A stretch of 64,000 bases of DNA from SIG607 sp045648445 (GCA_045648445.1 JAZRNY010000023.1:1-64000), one strand, 5' to 3'. Counted from the stretch's first letter, positions 1 through 9,427 are shown. Notes: generated from the letters alone by a model not told the origin. A program made the numbers and translations.

Positions 1-127
1 GTATTGTTGTCAAAAGCCTCGAAAGGCGACAGCCTTTCTGCGTTTTATGGCTTAAATACAGTAAATTTTTAGTTCTTACGAAACTGCGAAGCACCTTAAA
101 ACGAAAATATTGAGTGCAAGAAAAGGC

Positions 128-165
128 AAAAAGCCATAGTAACGCTTTTCGTACTATGGCTTTTT
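128..165. terminator. Bidirectional hairpin terminator downstream of the M18 peptidase gene
   Basis: Two perfect 14-nt arms (AAAAAGCCATAGTA and its complement) enclose a 10-nt loop and have A/T tails on both sides, so it can work in either direction. It lies about 80 bases past the peptidase stop. The rest of 1-244 shows no convincing gene, only a minor 6-bp hairpin at 22-37. Confidence 0.75.
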
Positions 166-244
166 AACGCATTATTGTGCCAAAATTTCGCGTTTTTAAG
201 GAAATACTTCCCTGCGAGGCGTGGGCGATACGGTCTTTGTTTTA

Positions 245-1642
245 TTATTTACAAAATTCATACATTGCTTTATAGCACATATATACGTCAAATTTAGCGG
301 TTGTTTCAAAGGGAGCATGCATTGAAAGCACGGGAACGCCAAGGTCAACAACGTCTGCACCTAGATTTGCAATATACATAGCAACGGTTCCGCCGCCGCC
401 AAGGTCAACTCTGCCGAGTTCGCCAGTCTGCCAAGCAATTCCTGCCTTATCAAGCATATTTCTGATTTCGGCAACGTATTCGGCGCTTGCATCGCTTGTG
501 CCCGATTTACCGCGTGCGCCCGTATACTTGGTTACGCATACACCTCTGTTAATTTGAGAAGCATTGCGTTTTTCCATCACGTCTTGGAAGGTGGGGTCAA
601 GGGCTGCATTAACGTCTGCAGAAAGACATTTAGAATTTCTAAGGGCTACCGTTACGTCTGCGCCCTGCATTTTTGCAATGTCGCCTATTACGTATTTAAG
701 GAATGCAGAATTAAGACCCGTATTGCCGTCAGAACCGATTTCTTCCTTATCGGCAAGTACGCATACTGCTGTTTTTTCGGGAACTTTGGTATCACAAATT
801 GCTTTTAAAGCAGGATAAGCGCAAACTCTGTCATCCTGTCCGTAGGCGCCTATCATAGAACGGTCGAAACCTATATCGCAAGCCTTTGCGGCAGGCACAC
901 ATTCTAATTCTGCAGATAAGAAATCTGCTTCGGTTACACCGTATTTTTCATAAAGTATATTAAGAACGTTAAGTTTAACAAGTTCACTTGCTTTATCATC
1001 TTTAAAGGGCATACTTCCAACAAGTACGTTTAATTCCTCACCCCTTATACCGTCACTTAAAGTACGTTTACTTTGTTCTTGAGCAAGATGAGGCAAAAGG
1101 TCGTTTACAACAAACTTTGGGTCGTTGTCGTCTTCACCTATATTCACCTTTACAACCGTTCCGTCAGTCTTAACAAAAACGCCGTGCAAAGACATAGGAA
1201 CAGCAGTCCACTGATACTTTTTAATTCCACCGTAATAATGAGTTTTAAAAAGCGCCATATCTACGTCTTCGTAAAGTGGATTTGGTTTCAAATCAAGTCT
1301 TGGGGAATCAATATGGGCCGCAGTAATGTTGGTTCCCTTTTCAACTTTTTCTTTACCGATAACTGCAAAAGCAACGGCTTTTGAACGGTTGTTAAAATAA
1401 ACCTTATCCCCTGCATTATAGGTTTTACCCTGTTCAAAAGGCACGAAACCGCACTTTTCGGCTATGGCGATTGATACTTCGTTTGCTTCTCTTTCGGTTT
1501 TTGCATTATCAAGGAACTTTTTATAATCTTCACAAAAAGCAAAAGCCTCGTTTATTGTTTCTTCGGTTGCATCTTTTAATGCGCTTTGACGTTTTAAAGA
1601 AAGTTTTTCTTTTAAAAGTTCTGCTTTACTTTTTTCACTCAT
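245..1642 (-). CDS. apeB: M18 family aminopeptidase (aspartyl aminopeptidase type)
   Basis: Cytoplasmic dinuclear-zinc aminopeptidase of 465 aa, full length for M18. Visible metal-site motifs are AAHIDSPRLD (His110, Asp112), GQDDR (Asp269/270), DKEEIGSDG (Glu300/301), SADVNAALDP (Asp343) and SMHAPFE (His442), in the family order. The family removes N-terminal, often acidic, residues from peptides; the exact substrate cannot be read here. It is the last gene of the leftward prfA operon: its start overlaps the coaE stop by four bases (ATGA), so translation is probably coupled. Confidence 0.93.
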   Translation of the reverse strand: MSEKSKAELLKEKLSLKRQSALKDATEETINEAFAFCEDYKKFLDNAKTEREANEVSIAIAEKCGFVPFEQGKTYNAGDKVYFNNRSKAVAFAVIGKEKVEKGTNITAAHIDSPRLDLKPNPLYEDVDMALFKTHYYGGIKKYQWTAVPMSLHGVFVKTDGTVVKVNIGEDDNDPKFVVNDLLPHLAQEQSKRTLSDGIRGEELNVLVGSMPFKDDKASELVKLNVLNILYEKYGVTEADFLSAELECVPAAKACDIGFDRSMIGAYGQDDRVCAYPALKAICDTKVPEKTAVCVLADKEEIGSDGNTGLNSAFLKYVIGDIAKMQGADVTVALRNSKCLSADVNAALDPTFQDVMEKRNASQINRGVCVTKYTGARGKSGTSDASAEYVAEIRNMLDKAGIAWQTGELGRVDLGGGGTVAMYIANLGADVVDLGVPVLSMHAPFETTAKFDVYMCYKAMYEFCK

Positions 1643-2232
1643 TTGACTTCCTCCAGTAATATATTTAGTATTTCATCACTTTTGTTTAAAAATTCTGCTT
1701 GTGTTGAATTATTATATATTATATATTGTGTTTTTTCTAAATAAAAATCGTCGCCTTTTCCCGCGTTAAGACGAATTTCCGCCTGAGTTTCGCTAAGACC
1801 GTCACGTTTTATTATACGCTCTTTTCGCAACTGCCTATCAGAAAGCACCGCCACCACGTTACCGCACAATTCATTAATACCGCTTTCATAAAGGGTGGGA
1901 GCGTCAAGAAGCACCGTTTGACTCTGGCTTTCTTCAATTTTTTGCAAAACCAAATCAAGTATAAAAGGGAAAATAGTATCTTCAAGAAGTTGTTTTTTAT
2001 CTTCGCTTAAAAAGGCGCGCTGAGCAAGAAGTTTTCTATCAAGAACGCCGTCGTTAAGAATATCATTTCCAAAGGCTTCGCAAAGTTTTAAAAGACATTC
2101 ACTGCCCTTTTCGGTTACCTGTCTTGAAATTTTATCGCAGTCGATAACGTCAACACCTTTTTTTTCGGCAAGGGCGGAAAAACTGCTTTTACCCGAACCC
2201 GTAGGGCCGGTAAGACCTATAATATATTTCAT
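1639..2232 (-). CDS. coaE: Dephospho-CoA kinase
   Basis: Performs the last step of coenzyme A synthesis, phosphorylating the 3'-hydroxyl of dephospho-CoA. The 197-aa protein has a P-loop GPTGSGKS at residues 9-16 followed by the family motif DCDKISRQV near residue 32, and matches the usual length of about 200 aa. It overlaps the tsaC/sua5 gene upstream and the peptidase gene downstream by four bases each, so it sits in a tightly packed operon. No other CoA gene is nearby, so the grouping looks like housekeeping rather than a pathway. Confidence 0.95.
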   Translation of the reverse strand: MKYIIGLTGPTGSGKSSFSALAEKKGVDVIDCDKISRQVTEKGSECLLKLCEAFGNDILNDGVLDRKLLAQRAFLSEDKKQLLEDTIFPFILDLVLQKIEESQSQTVLLDAPTLYESGINELCGNVVAVLSDRQLRKERIIKRDGLSETQAEIRLNAGKGDDFYLEKTQYIIYNNSTQAEFLNKSDEILNILLEEVK

Positions 2233-3236
2233 AAATCAATCACCCTGAAAGCACAGGCCCTTATCAGTCGGTTATATACTGCCAGACCTACGCCCTGTTT
2301 TTTAGGAGCGTGAACGTACGCTTTTTTTATATTTTCTTTATCAAGAGTTCTGAGTACCGCAAAAACACTTTGCGCCATAGCCTCTTCGTTTTCTTCTTGT
2401 CCGTAAATAAATGTTTTTCCCTGTATTTTTTGCGCTTCCTCTTTAAAACAAAGCGCCACCGCATTTTCCTTATTTACAAAATCACAAAAAGCATCGCTAT
2501 CCCCGTTAACAAGATACAAACTTGTTTTTGGGGCGTAATGCTTATACTTCATACCGGGAGAAGCAACCTTTTCATCCTTTTCGGGTTCACTTAGTATTGC
2601 TTTGTCCACCGCTATATCGGGGAAAATTTCCCTTAACATTTCAAGGGTAACGGCGCCGGGTCTTAAAAGTCTAGCTCCGTCTTCGGTCACCGAAATCACG
2701 GTAGATTCCACACCCACCTGACAGTTTTCGCCCATTATAACGGCATCTATTTTACCGTCAAGGTCGTCTAATACGTGAAAAGCGGTAGTAGGACTCGGTG
2801 ACCCCGAAGCATTTGCCGACGGGGCGGCAAGGGGCAATCCGCTAATATTAATTACCTTTCTCGCAATTAGGTCTGACGGCATTCTGACCGCTACGGTGCT
2901 AAGTCCCGCAGAAACCTTTTCGCTGACAAAACCACTACTTTCAAGCACCATAGTCAGAGGCCCCGGCCAAAATTTTTCGGCGCATATAAATGCTTTTTTC
3001 GGTATATTAACCGCTATTTTTTCAAGCATCTCAATACTGTCTATATGAACTATTAACGGGTTGTCCTGAGGTCTTCCTTTAGCGACAAAAACCTTTTCTA
3101 AGGCATCTTTATTCAGCGCGGACGCAGCAAGGCCGTAAACAGTTTCGGTAGGAATAGCCACAATTCCGCCTTTTTTAAGTATATCGGCGGCTAAGGTTAA
3201 ACTGTTTTCATCAAGGTTAAGCCTTTTTGTTTCCAT
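2229..3236 (-). CDS. tsaC: L-threonylcarbamoyladenylate synthase, Sua5 type
   Basis: Makes threonylcarbamoyl-AMP from threonine, bicarbonate and ATP for the t6A37 modification of ANN-decoding tRNAs. The YrdC domain spans roughly residues 10-200, with KGGIVAIPTETVYGLAA near residue 22 and SANASGSPSPT near 140. At 335 aa it also carries the C-terminal Sua5 domain (HYAPKTSLYLV onward), so it is the long Sua5/YwlC form rather than short TsaC. It overlaps prfA by one base. Adjacency to prfA is common in Firmicutes. Confidence 0.94.
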   Translation of the reverse strand: METKRLNLDENSLTLAADILKKGGIVAIPTETVYGLAASALNKDALEKVFVAKGRPQDNPLIVHIDSIEMLEKIAVNIPKKAFICAEKFWPGPLTMVLESSGFVSEKVSAGLSTVAVRMPSDLIARKVINISGLPLAAPSANASGSPSPTTAFHVLDDLDGKIDAVIMGENCQVGVESTVISVTEDGARLLRPGAVTLEMLREIFPDIAVDKAILSEPEKDEKVASPGMKYKHYAPKTSLYLVNGDSDAFCDFVNKENAVALCFKEEAQKIQGKTFIYGQEENEEAMAQSVFAVLRTLDKENIKKAYVHAPKKQGVGLAVYNRLIRACAFRVIDL

Positions 3237-4312
3237 TAATTTTGTTCCTCATTTTTAAGCATTTCGGCTCTGTAATAGGTAATAAGCGCATCTACCACTT
3301 CGTCAATATCACCGTTCATAATCTGCTCAATTTTATAAAGTGTAAGACCTATTCTATGGTCGGTTACTCTACCTTGAGGGAAGTTGTAGGTTCTTATTCT
3401 TTCACTTCTGTCACCTGTGCCAACCTGAGATTTTCTGTCACTGGCAATGGCTTCTTCCTGTTCGCGTTGCGCCTGTTCAAAAAGACGTGAACGCAAAACC
3501 CTTAAAGCCTTATCCTTATTTTTATGCTGACTTCTCTCGTCCTGACACTCAACAACCATTCCCGTAGGCAAATGGGTAACACGAATAGCCGAAGACGTTT
3601 TATTAATATGCTGACCGCCTGCGCCACTGCTTCGATAGGTGTCAATCTTTAAATCTTTAGGGTCAAGTTCAAATTCTACTTCCTCTGCTTCAGGAAGTAC
3701 GGCAACGGTAGTTGTAGAAGTATGAATACGGCCCTGCGTTTCGGTATCGGGCACACGCTGAACACGGTGAACACCACTTTCATATTTCATACGCGAATAT
3801 GCACCTGCGCCGTCGATACTAAAGGAAATTTCCTTAAAACCGCCAAGTTCCGTTTCGCTTTCGTTGATTACTTCAATACTCCAGCCTTTTTTCTCGGCAT
3901 ACATAGTATACATTCTGTAAAGAGAACCTGCAAAAAGCGCAGATTCTTCACCGCCTGCACCTGCCCTTATTTCAACAATTACGTTTTTGTCGTCATTAGG
4001 GTCTTTGGGCAAAAGAAGTATTTTAAGTTCTTCCGAAAAGATTTTAATATTTTCATTTGCCGTTTTAAATTCTTCTTCCACAAGTTCTTTAAAATCTTTA
4101 TCAAGTCCGCCTGCATCAAGAAGTTCTCTTGCCTCTTTTTCGGCATTAACAGCATTCCTGTACTCCCTGTATTTTTCAACAATAGGGGTCATACTGCTAT
4201 ACTCTTTACTGAGTTTCGTATATTGAGCAGTATCGTTTATTATTTCGGGGCGTGTAAGTTGAACGCCTATTTCTTCATACCTTTGTTCTGCTGATTCTAA
4301 CTTTTCAAACAT
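3236..4312 (-). CDS. prfA: Peptide chain release factor 1
   Basis: Recognises UAA and UAG stop codons and triggers peptidyl-tRNA hydrolysis in the ribosome. The 358-aa protein has the catalytic GGQ loop at residues 232-234 (SSGAGGQHINKTSS) and a PxT-type codon-recognition tripeptide, PDT, at 188-190, followed by the family's QGRIHTS stretch. Length is normal. It overlaps DUF951 upstream and tsaC/sua5 downstream by one base each. A methyltransferase prmC, often adjacent, is absent here. Confidence 0.97.
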   Translation of the reverse strand: MFEKLESAEQRYEEIGVQLTRPEIINDTAQYTKLSKEYSSMTPIVEKYREYRNAVNAEKEARELLDAGGLDKDFKELVEEEFKTANENIKIFSEELKILLLPKDPNDDKNVIVEIRAGAGGEESALFAGSLYRMYTMYAEKKGWSIEVINESETELGGFKEISFSIDGAGAYSRMKYESGVHRVQRVPDTETQGRIHTSTTTVAVLPEAEEVEFELDPKDLKIDTYRSSGAGGQHINKTSSAIRVTHLPTGMVVECQDERSQHKNKDKALRVLRSRLFEQAQREQEEAIASDRKSQVGTGDRSERIRTYNFPQGRVTDHRIGLTLYKIEQIMNGDIDEVVDALITYYRAEMLKNEEQN

Positions 4313-4500
4313 TAGTTTTCTTCCTCACGAATAATTTTTTTAATATTTTTTTCACAGGCGGCTCTTGGGAGCATAACTTCCCTTTGACAAGAAGTGCATT
4401 TAATACGAAAGTCCATACCAATCCTTAGCACCAAGAATTTATTATTCCCGCAAGGGTGCTTTTTCTTCATTTCAAGAATATCGTTAAGCCTTACGTCCAT
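4312..4500 (-). CDS. DUF951 family protein (YyzM-like)
   Basis: A 62-aa conserved Firmicutes protein of unknown function. It has the family signature KKKHPCGNNKF near residue 13 and a CTSCQR knuckle at 35-40. Cys17, Cys35, Cys38 and Cys49 could bind a metal or nucleic acid, but that is inference. It is the first gene of the prfA operon and ends one base into prfA, so it may be co-translated with the release factor. Confidence 0.88.
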   Translation of the reverse strand: MDVRLNDILEMKKKHPCGNNKFLVLRIGMDFRIKCTSCQREVMLPRAACEKNIKKIIREEEN

Positions 4501-4530
4501 AGTATTCTCCCTTTTTCCATATTCTTCTTT

Positions 4531-4559
4531 ATTATACTATATTTTCGATTATATATCAA
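4531..4559 (-). promoter_or_regulatory. Sigma-A promoter of the DUF951-prfA-tsaC/sua5-coaE-apeB operon
   Basis: On the minus strand: -35 TTGATA (4554-4559), 17-bp spacer, -10 TATAAT (4531-4536). It lies 31 bases upstream of the DUF951 start and points leftward. Confidence 0.75.
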
Positions 4560-4615
4560 CAAAAAAGTAACGGCAATCTAATTGAAGTTTTCCATTTACA
4601 TTTTAAAATTACTGA

Positions 4616-4644
4616 TTGCCTTTACATAGTTTTAATAGTATAAT
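4616..4644 (+). promoter_or_regulatory. Sigma-A promoter of the sbcD-like operon
   Basis: TTGCCT (4616-4621), 17-bp spacer, TATAAT (4639-4644), followed by a strong ribosome site AGGAGAGG (4662-4669) before the ATG at 4674. A 7-bp inverted repeat, GGCAATC at 4572 and GATTGCC at 4614, overlaps the -35 box and could be an operator. Confidence 0.65.
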
Positions 4645-4673
4645 ATAGATATACTACATTTAGGAGAGGTTTT

Positions 4674-5792
4674 ATGAACACAATACGTATTCTTCATACC
4701 GCCGATTTGCATATCGGCGCAGAGTGTTCCTATCTTGGCGCTTACGCTCCAAAAAGACAGTACGAAGTACTTTTAACCTTTGAAAAAATCATTTCTCTTT
4801 GTAATGATAACAAGGTAGATTTATTGCTTATTGCAGGTGACCTGCTTGACAGTAACCACATTGACCAAAACCTTGAAGAAGGTGTTTTTAAGGCTTTCGA
4901 AAAACTAAACGAAACCCGCGCAATAATCGCTCTCGGCAACCACGACCCCTTTACTGCCGATTCCCCCTTTAAAAACCGCGATTTGCCTAAAAACCTTTTT
5001 GTTTTACCTAGTAATGACAGCCTTATTACCTTTGACGATTTGCGAGTACGCGTATACGGTGCTTCTTTTGACGGTGTTTATAACGACGGAAAAAACCGTT
5101 TTGAACTTACCGCGCCGCAAGACGATTATTTCAACCTCTGTTTGCTTCACGGTGAAACCAGAAGTGATTTAAGCGGTAATTACCGTCCCATTACCCCTGA
5201 ATTTGTTAAAACCAGCGGTATGGATTATATTGCCCTCGGTCACGTTCACGCTAAAAGCCAAATTCAGTACGTAGGCACTACTGCCCTTGCTTACTGCGGT
5301 TGTCCCGAAGGACAAGGCTTTGACGAAAGCGGTGAAAAAGGCGTTTATATGGGCGAAGTTTCAAAGGGTAATATAAATCTTGAATTTATTCCGACCGCCC
5401 TTCGCACACACGTAAGACTTGACGTTGACATTACCGATAAAGAGGATGTTTTTGAAGAAATATTATCTGCCATTAAAGAAACTAATAATTACGAAAATAA
5501 TTATTTCAGAATAACCCTTAAAGGAAAAAGAACCGGCGAAGCAGGTATCGACGTCAATTCCCTTGTTGCGCGTCTTTCTCCCCTTGTTTCCTTTGTTAAA
5601 ATTAAAGACAAAACCGTTATCGGCGTCGACTTAAAAGAACTAAGCAAAGAAAAAAATCTTAAAGGATATTTTACCTCAATAATGCTTTCTAAAATTGAAA
5701 GCGCTCCCGAAAACGAAAAGGAAAAACTAAAAAAAGCCCTTGAACTCGGAATTAAAGCCTTTAGCGAGGAGGTTGCCTTTAATGAAGATTAA
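4674..5792 (+). CDS. SbcD/Mre11-like DNA repair metallophosphoesterase
   Basis: Calcineurin-like phosphoesterase of the SbcD/Mre11 class, 372 aa. The metal-ligand motifs occur in family order: HTADLHIG (8-15), LIAGDLLDS, ALGNHD, LLHGE and ALGHVHA. It probably works with the next gene, an SbcC-like ATPase, as a two-subunit end-processing nuclease. The genes overlap by 11 bases, and the downstream ribosome site AGCGAGGAGG lies inside this gene. It could be named yhaO-like; the exact subfamily is not resolved. Confidence 0.88.
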   Translation: MNTIRILHTADLHIGAECSYLGAYAPKRQYEVLLTFEKIISLCNDNKVDLLLIAGDLLDSNHIDQNLEEGVFKAFEKLNETRAIIALGNHDPFTADSPFKNRDLPKNLFVLPSNDSLITFDDLRVRVYGASFDGVYNDGKNRFELTAPQDDYFNLCLLHGETRSDLSGNYRPITPEFVKTSGMDYIALGHVHAKSQIQYVGTTALAYCGCPEGQGFDESGEKGVYMGEVSKGNINLEFIPTALRTHVRLDVDITDKEDVFEEILSAIKETNNYENNYFRITLKGKRTGEAGIDVNSLVARLSPLVSFVKIKDKTVIGVDLKELSKEKNLKGYFTSIMLSKIESAPENEKEKLKKALELGIKAFSEEVAFNED

Positions 5793-8133
5793 TTCAGTTT
5801 ATATATCTGCATTTGGAAAATTTGAAGACAAAACCTTTGATTTTAACGACGGCCTTAACGTTATTTACGGAGAAAACGAGGACGGCAAAACCACCCTTAT
5901 GACCTTTATCCGTATGATGTTTTACGGAAGTTGTGCCAAAAGTAACGAGGAACTTATTAAAAATCCGCGCAAAAAATACGCGCCGAGAAACGATAAGCCA
6001 ATGGCAGGCAGAATCGACTTTGAGACGGAAGGCAAAAAATACCGAATAGAACGTATTTTTAAAACAAGTAATTCTACCGATAAAATTGCCGTAACCAATC
6101 TTTCAAGTGGAGAACGCGAAACCTTTACGGGAAAAGAAGACCTTGGAAAACGCTTTTTAGGACTATCTCTTGAAGCCGCCGAAAAAAGCATATTTTTAAG
6201 CGACCACACCGTACTAAGTAAAAACTCAAACGCCGACGGAGAACTCAACTCACGGCTTTCAAATCTTGCAGGAACGGGTGAAGAAGACGTTTCGGCAGAC
6301 GAAATTTTAGGAAAAATCGAAAAGGCCAAAAACTTTCTTGTAACCAAAACGGGCCGCGGCGGAAAAATAGCGAAAGACACCGAAGAACTTGAAATCCTTA
6401 AATCAAAATTAAACGAAGCCCGTCGTACCGAACAGGCAAGAAAAGAATGTGACTTAAGGCTAAACAACGAAAAACTGCGTTTAAATTCAATAAAAACCGA
6501 AATCGATCGCCTTACCGCCCATATAAAATCGGCAGAGGGTGGAAAACGTTTTGCCAAACTTAAAGAATATTGCGACAGCATTAACGCCCTTAATTCGGTT
6601 AACAAAAAACTTGAAAATCAACAAGGCATTATTACCGTACAGTTGCTCAGCGACGGCGAAAACGCTCTAAACGAGTATAAACTTTTATCCGAAAGATTAC
6701 CTTCCCTAACCGAAAAAGAGGCTATATACAAAAAGCAAGCCGATGAAGCGAAAGAAAAACTTTCATTAGAACAGTCTTCTGAAGAAATCGGAAAGATATT
6801 AAAGGAAAAGCAAACCGAGTTTAACCTCGTTCAAAACAAGATTACAGATCTTTCGAAAACACTTGAAAGCATTAATAAACAAATTTTCGAAGCCGAGCAA
6901 AGTAAAAAGAAAATCAATCCTCTATTTTTAATTGTAACGTTTTTGGGCATTATCGCCCTTGTCCTTTCCTTTGTATTTGCTCCATATAAAAATTTACTTT
7001 TAATAGGTGGCTCTATCGTTGCGGTTTTAGGTCTTATTCTCACCTTAACAGTAGGCAAAAAAAGCAAGGTTGATATAAACGAGATACGAGATTGCGAAGC
7101 CAAGTGCAAAGAGGAACTAAGTGATTGTCAAAACACTTATAACGAACTTATAAGCGTTATAAGCAACCTTACCGCAAAAGAAGCGGTAGCAAAACAAAAA
7201 GAACTGACTTTAGGCGAATCTTTCACCCAAAAGTTTGAACTTTTAAAGGGTGTACAAGATGAAATTGAAAAAATAACCGACCGATTAAACATCGCAAAAG
7301 AATTGTTACTAAGTCTTAGCAACGGTTCAAACAAAGAATTTTCCGCAAAAGGTATGGAAATTATTCTTTATTCTCACAAAACCAATCTTCAAAAGAAAGA
7401 AAACTTAGAAGTAAAAATTGCCTTACTTAAAAAAGACCTGGACGACATTTCGTTTGAAGATGCCGAAAAAGAACTTTCAGTAATACCCGAAGGCGCAATT
7501 TCGGTAGGCGACCTTGACGACCTTAACGAGCGCCTTATATTTAAGAAAAAGGAACTCGAAACTCTTCGTCAAAGTATTGCTGACGATTTGGCAAGTGCCA
7601 AAAACGATTTCCGTTTTGCAGTTCATCCTACGGTTTTGGAACAGCAAATTAAAGAAAAAGAAGAACTTCTTGCAAAAGAATATTACTTCTGCGAATACGC
7701 CGATATAGCATACGACGCTTTAAGTGATGCCTTTGCAAAAGTAAGGGAAACCTTCGGCAGCGTTTTAGGGGAAAGAACCAGCGAAATTTTCACTGCCCTT
7801 ACAAACGGAAAATATTCTTCTGTCAGCGTATCTAAAAACTTTGATATAGCGGTTGAAGAATCAGACGTTTTCGGAACAAACGACTGGCAAACCTTGTCAG
7901 ATGGTACAATTGATCAAGCCTACTTCGCTCTGCGTCTTACCGTAAGCGAACTTTTATCTAACGATGGTCAAAAACTGCCTCTTATTTTAGACGACCCATT
8001 TGACCGTTATGACGACAAACGAAGTGAAAAGGCGATGCAGTTCTTAGAGGATTACTCAAAGGACAGCCAGACCCTCCTTTTCACCTGTCATAAGCAATTC
8101 ACCGAAAACAGAAATTATTTAACCCTCAAATAA
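5782..8133 (+). CDS. YhaN/SbcC-like AAA ATPase with long coiled coil and membrane hairpin
   Basis: A 783-aa SMC-like ATPase. Walker A is GENEDGKTT at residues 30-38 and Walker B is LPLILDDPFD near 732, separated by several hundred residues rich in Lys, Glu and Leu that look like an antiparallel coiled coil. Two hydrophobic segments at about 378-395 and 400-420 interrupt the coil, a trait of the YhaN branch that suggests membrane contact. I chose the ATG at 5782 because AGCGAGGAGG precedes it and it gives the family start MKINSVYISAFGKFE. It is presumably the partner of the preceding nuclease. Confidence 0.86.
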   Translation: MKINSVYISAFGKFEDKTFDFNDGLNVIYGENEDGKTTLMTFIRMMFYGSCAKSNEELIKNPRKKYAPRNDKPMAGRIDFETEGKKYRIERIFKTSNSTDKIAVTNLSSGERETFTGKEDLGKRFLGLSLEAAEKSIFLSDHTVLSKNSNADGELNSRLSNLAGTGEEDVSADEILGKIEKAKNFLVTKTGRGGKIAKDTEELEILKSKLNEARRTEQARKECDLRLNNEKLRLNSIKTEIDRLTAHIKSAEGGKRFAKLKEYCDSINALNSVNKKLENQQGIITVQLLSDGENALNEYKLLSERLPSLTEKEAIYKKQADEAKEKLSLEQSSEEIGKILKEKQTEFNLVQNKITDLSKTLESINKQIFEAEQSKKKINPLFLIVTFLGIIALVLSFVFAPYKNLLLIGGSIVAVLGLILTLTVGKKSKVDINEIRDCEAKCKEELSDCQNTYNELISVISNLTAKEAVAKQKELTLGESFTQKFELLKGVQDEIEKITDRLNIAKELLLSLSNGSNKEFSAKGMEIILYSHKTNLQKKENLEVKIALLKKDLDDISFEDAEKELSVIPEGAISVGDLDDLNERLIFKKKELETLRQSIADDLASAKNDFRFAVHPTVLEQQIKEKEELLAKEYYFCEYADIAYDALSDAFAKVRETFGSVLGERTSEIFTALTNGKYSSVSVSKNFDIAVEESDVFGTNDWQTLSDGTIDQAYFALRLTVSELLSNDGQKLPLILDDPFDRYDDKRSEKAMQFLEDYSKDSQTLLFTCHKQFTENRNYLTLK

Positions 8134-8145
8134 AGGAAGTAAAAA

Positions 8146-9345
8146 ATGAATAATTATAATTTGATTTTAGATTACGCTAAGAAAAACTATAAAAAAATGT
8201 TTCGAGACCCCGACGGAATTTTAGGTCATAAATTCATAGTGCCGGGCGCCACCTATTCAAACAGCCTTTGGGACTGGGATTGTTGGCTCACCAACATAGC
8301 CCTTCGCAGTTTCACAAAAGAAGATATTTCAGAATACGAAAAGGGATGTGTTATAAACTTTTTAGAACATATAGATGAATGTGGCAGAATTCCCATTTTT
8401 ATCACTCCCAAAACCGAGTGGTATAACTTTAACGGCTGTTTTCCCTCAAACATTCACAAACCCTGTCTTGCGCAACATGCCGAATTTATTGTAAAAACAA
8501 ACGACAACGACGTTGAATGGCTTCGTCCGTATTTTGATAAAATACTTAAATTCATAGATTATTACTACAACAATCAGCGTCATTCAAGCGGACTTTATTA
8601 TTGGATAAACGACTGCGCAATAGGTGTTGACAACGACCCCTCCACCTTCTTCCGTCCCGAAAACAGTTCGGCTTCCATTTATCTTAACTGCCTTATGTAT
8701 AAAGAGTTAACCGCCGTTTGTTATCTGGGTAATCTTTTAAAGATTGACGTTAGTTTTTATGAAAAAGAGGCTGAAAATCTTTTAAAAACTGTACAGGATC
8801 TTTGCTTTGACGAAAAAGACGGTATGTATTATAGCGCCGATCTTAATTTATTACCCGTTGACCCTAACAGCAAACTTCATTCGGGAGCGCCGCGCCATTG
8901 GGATACCCTTATTCAGCGTATAGGTTGTTGGTCAGGCTTTATGGCTATGTGGGCAGGAATTGCCACACCTGAGCAGGCTCAGCGTATGGTAAAAGAAAAT
9001 TTACTTGACGAAAAAGGTTTTTGGGCGCCATATGGAGTACGCACCCTTTCAAAATATGAAAAAATGTACCGCATAGTTAAATCGGGCAACCCGTCTTGTT
9101 GGCTCGGACCGATTTGGGGTATTTCGAATTATATGGTTTTTGAAGGTCTTTTAAAATACGGCTTTATAAATGAAGCAAAAGAACTTGCCGAAAAGAGCGT
9201 TAAGTTATTTGCACAGGATATTGAAAAAACAGGTGAATTACACGAATACTACGACCCCGAAAGTGGCGAGCCTATAAATAACCCCGGTTTCCAAAATTGG
9301 AATTTACTTTCAATAAAAATGGGACAATGGTTAAATAATCAATAA
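8146..9345 (+). CDS. Trehalase/GH63-like (alpha/alpha)6-barrel glycoside hydrolase
   Basis: A 399-aa intracellular protein with no signal peptide. Aromatic-rich motifs such as WDWDCWLTNIA near residue 42, YWINDCAIGVDNDP near 150, FWAPYGVRTLS near 285 and WLGPIWGISNY near 320 match the MGH1-like/GH63/GH37 clan, which cleaves alpha-glucosidic or mannosylglycerate-type bonds with inversion. Substrate cannot be assigned. It follows the ATPase by 12 bases with site AAAGGAAG, so it may be the last gene of that operon although the functions look unrelated. Confidence 0.78.
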   Translation: MNNYNLILDYAKKNYKKMFRDPDGILGHKFIVPGATYSNSLWDWDCWLTNIALRSFTKEDISEYEKGCVINFLEHIDECGRIPIFITPKTEWYNFNGCFPSNIHKPCLAQHAEFIVKTNDNDVEWLRPYFDKILKFIDYYYNNQRHSSGLYYWINDCAIGVDNDPSTFFRPENSSASIYLNCLMYKELTAVCYLGNLLKIDVSFYEKEAENLLKTVQDLCFDEKDGMYYSADLNLLPVDPNSKLHSGAPRHWDTLIQRIGCWSGFMAMWAGIATPEQAQRMVKENLLDEKGFWAPYGVRTLSKYEKMYRIVKSGNPSCWLGPIWGISNYMVFEGLLKYGFINEAKELAEKSVKLFAQDIEKTGELHEYYDPESGEPINNPGFQNWNLLSIKMGQWLNNQ

Positions 9346-9348
9346 AAT

Positions 9349-9384
9349 AAAGACTGTCTTACAATAAGTAAGGCAGTCTTTTAT
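9349..9384 (+). terminator. Terminator of the glycoside hydrolase gene
   Basis: A 14-bp stem with one G-U pair (AAAGACTGTCTTAC against GTAAGGCAGTCTTT), 5-nt loop and short U tail, starting three bases after the stop codon. Confidence 0.85.
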
Positions 9385-9391
9385 TATGAAA

Positions 9392-9427
9392 AAGCGGAGA
9401 GTTCAAAAGAACTCTCCGTTAATTTTT
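9392..9427 (-). terminator. Terminator of the ispH-S1 operon
   Basis: On the minus strand the arms AACGGAGAGTTC and GAACTCTCCGCTT surround a TTTT loop and are followed by a U-rich tail. It directly follows the ispH-S1 stop and converges with the neighbouring terminator. Confidence 0.8.

Noticed and set aside
3722..4294. 190-codon open frame on the plus strand, opposite prfA
   Set aside because: It lies fully inside prfA, which has complete catalytic motifs. The frame shows no family motif and no ribosome site.
4572..4620. Inverted repeat GGCAATC/GATTGCC as a terminator
   Set aside because: The arms are 35 bases apart without a U tract and one overlaps a -35 box, so an operator or chance is more likely.
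5922..6605. 227-codon open frame opposite the YhaN/SbcC-like gene
   Set aside because: Its Ser/Phe-rich composition is what the complement of Lys/Glu-rich coiled-coil codons gives. No independent start signals.
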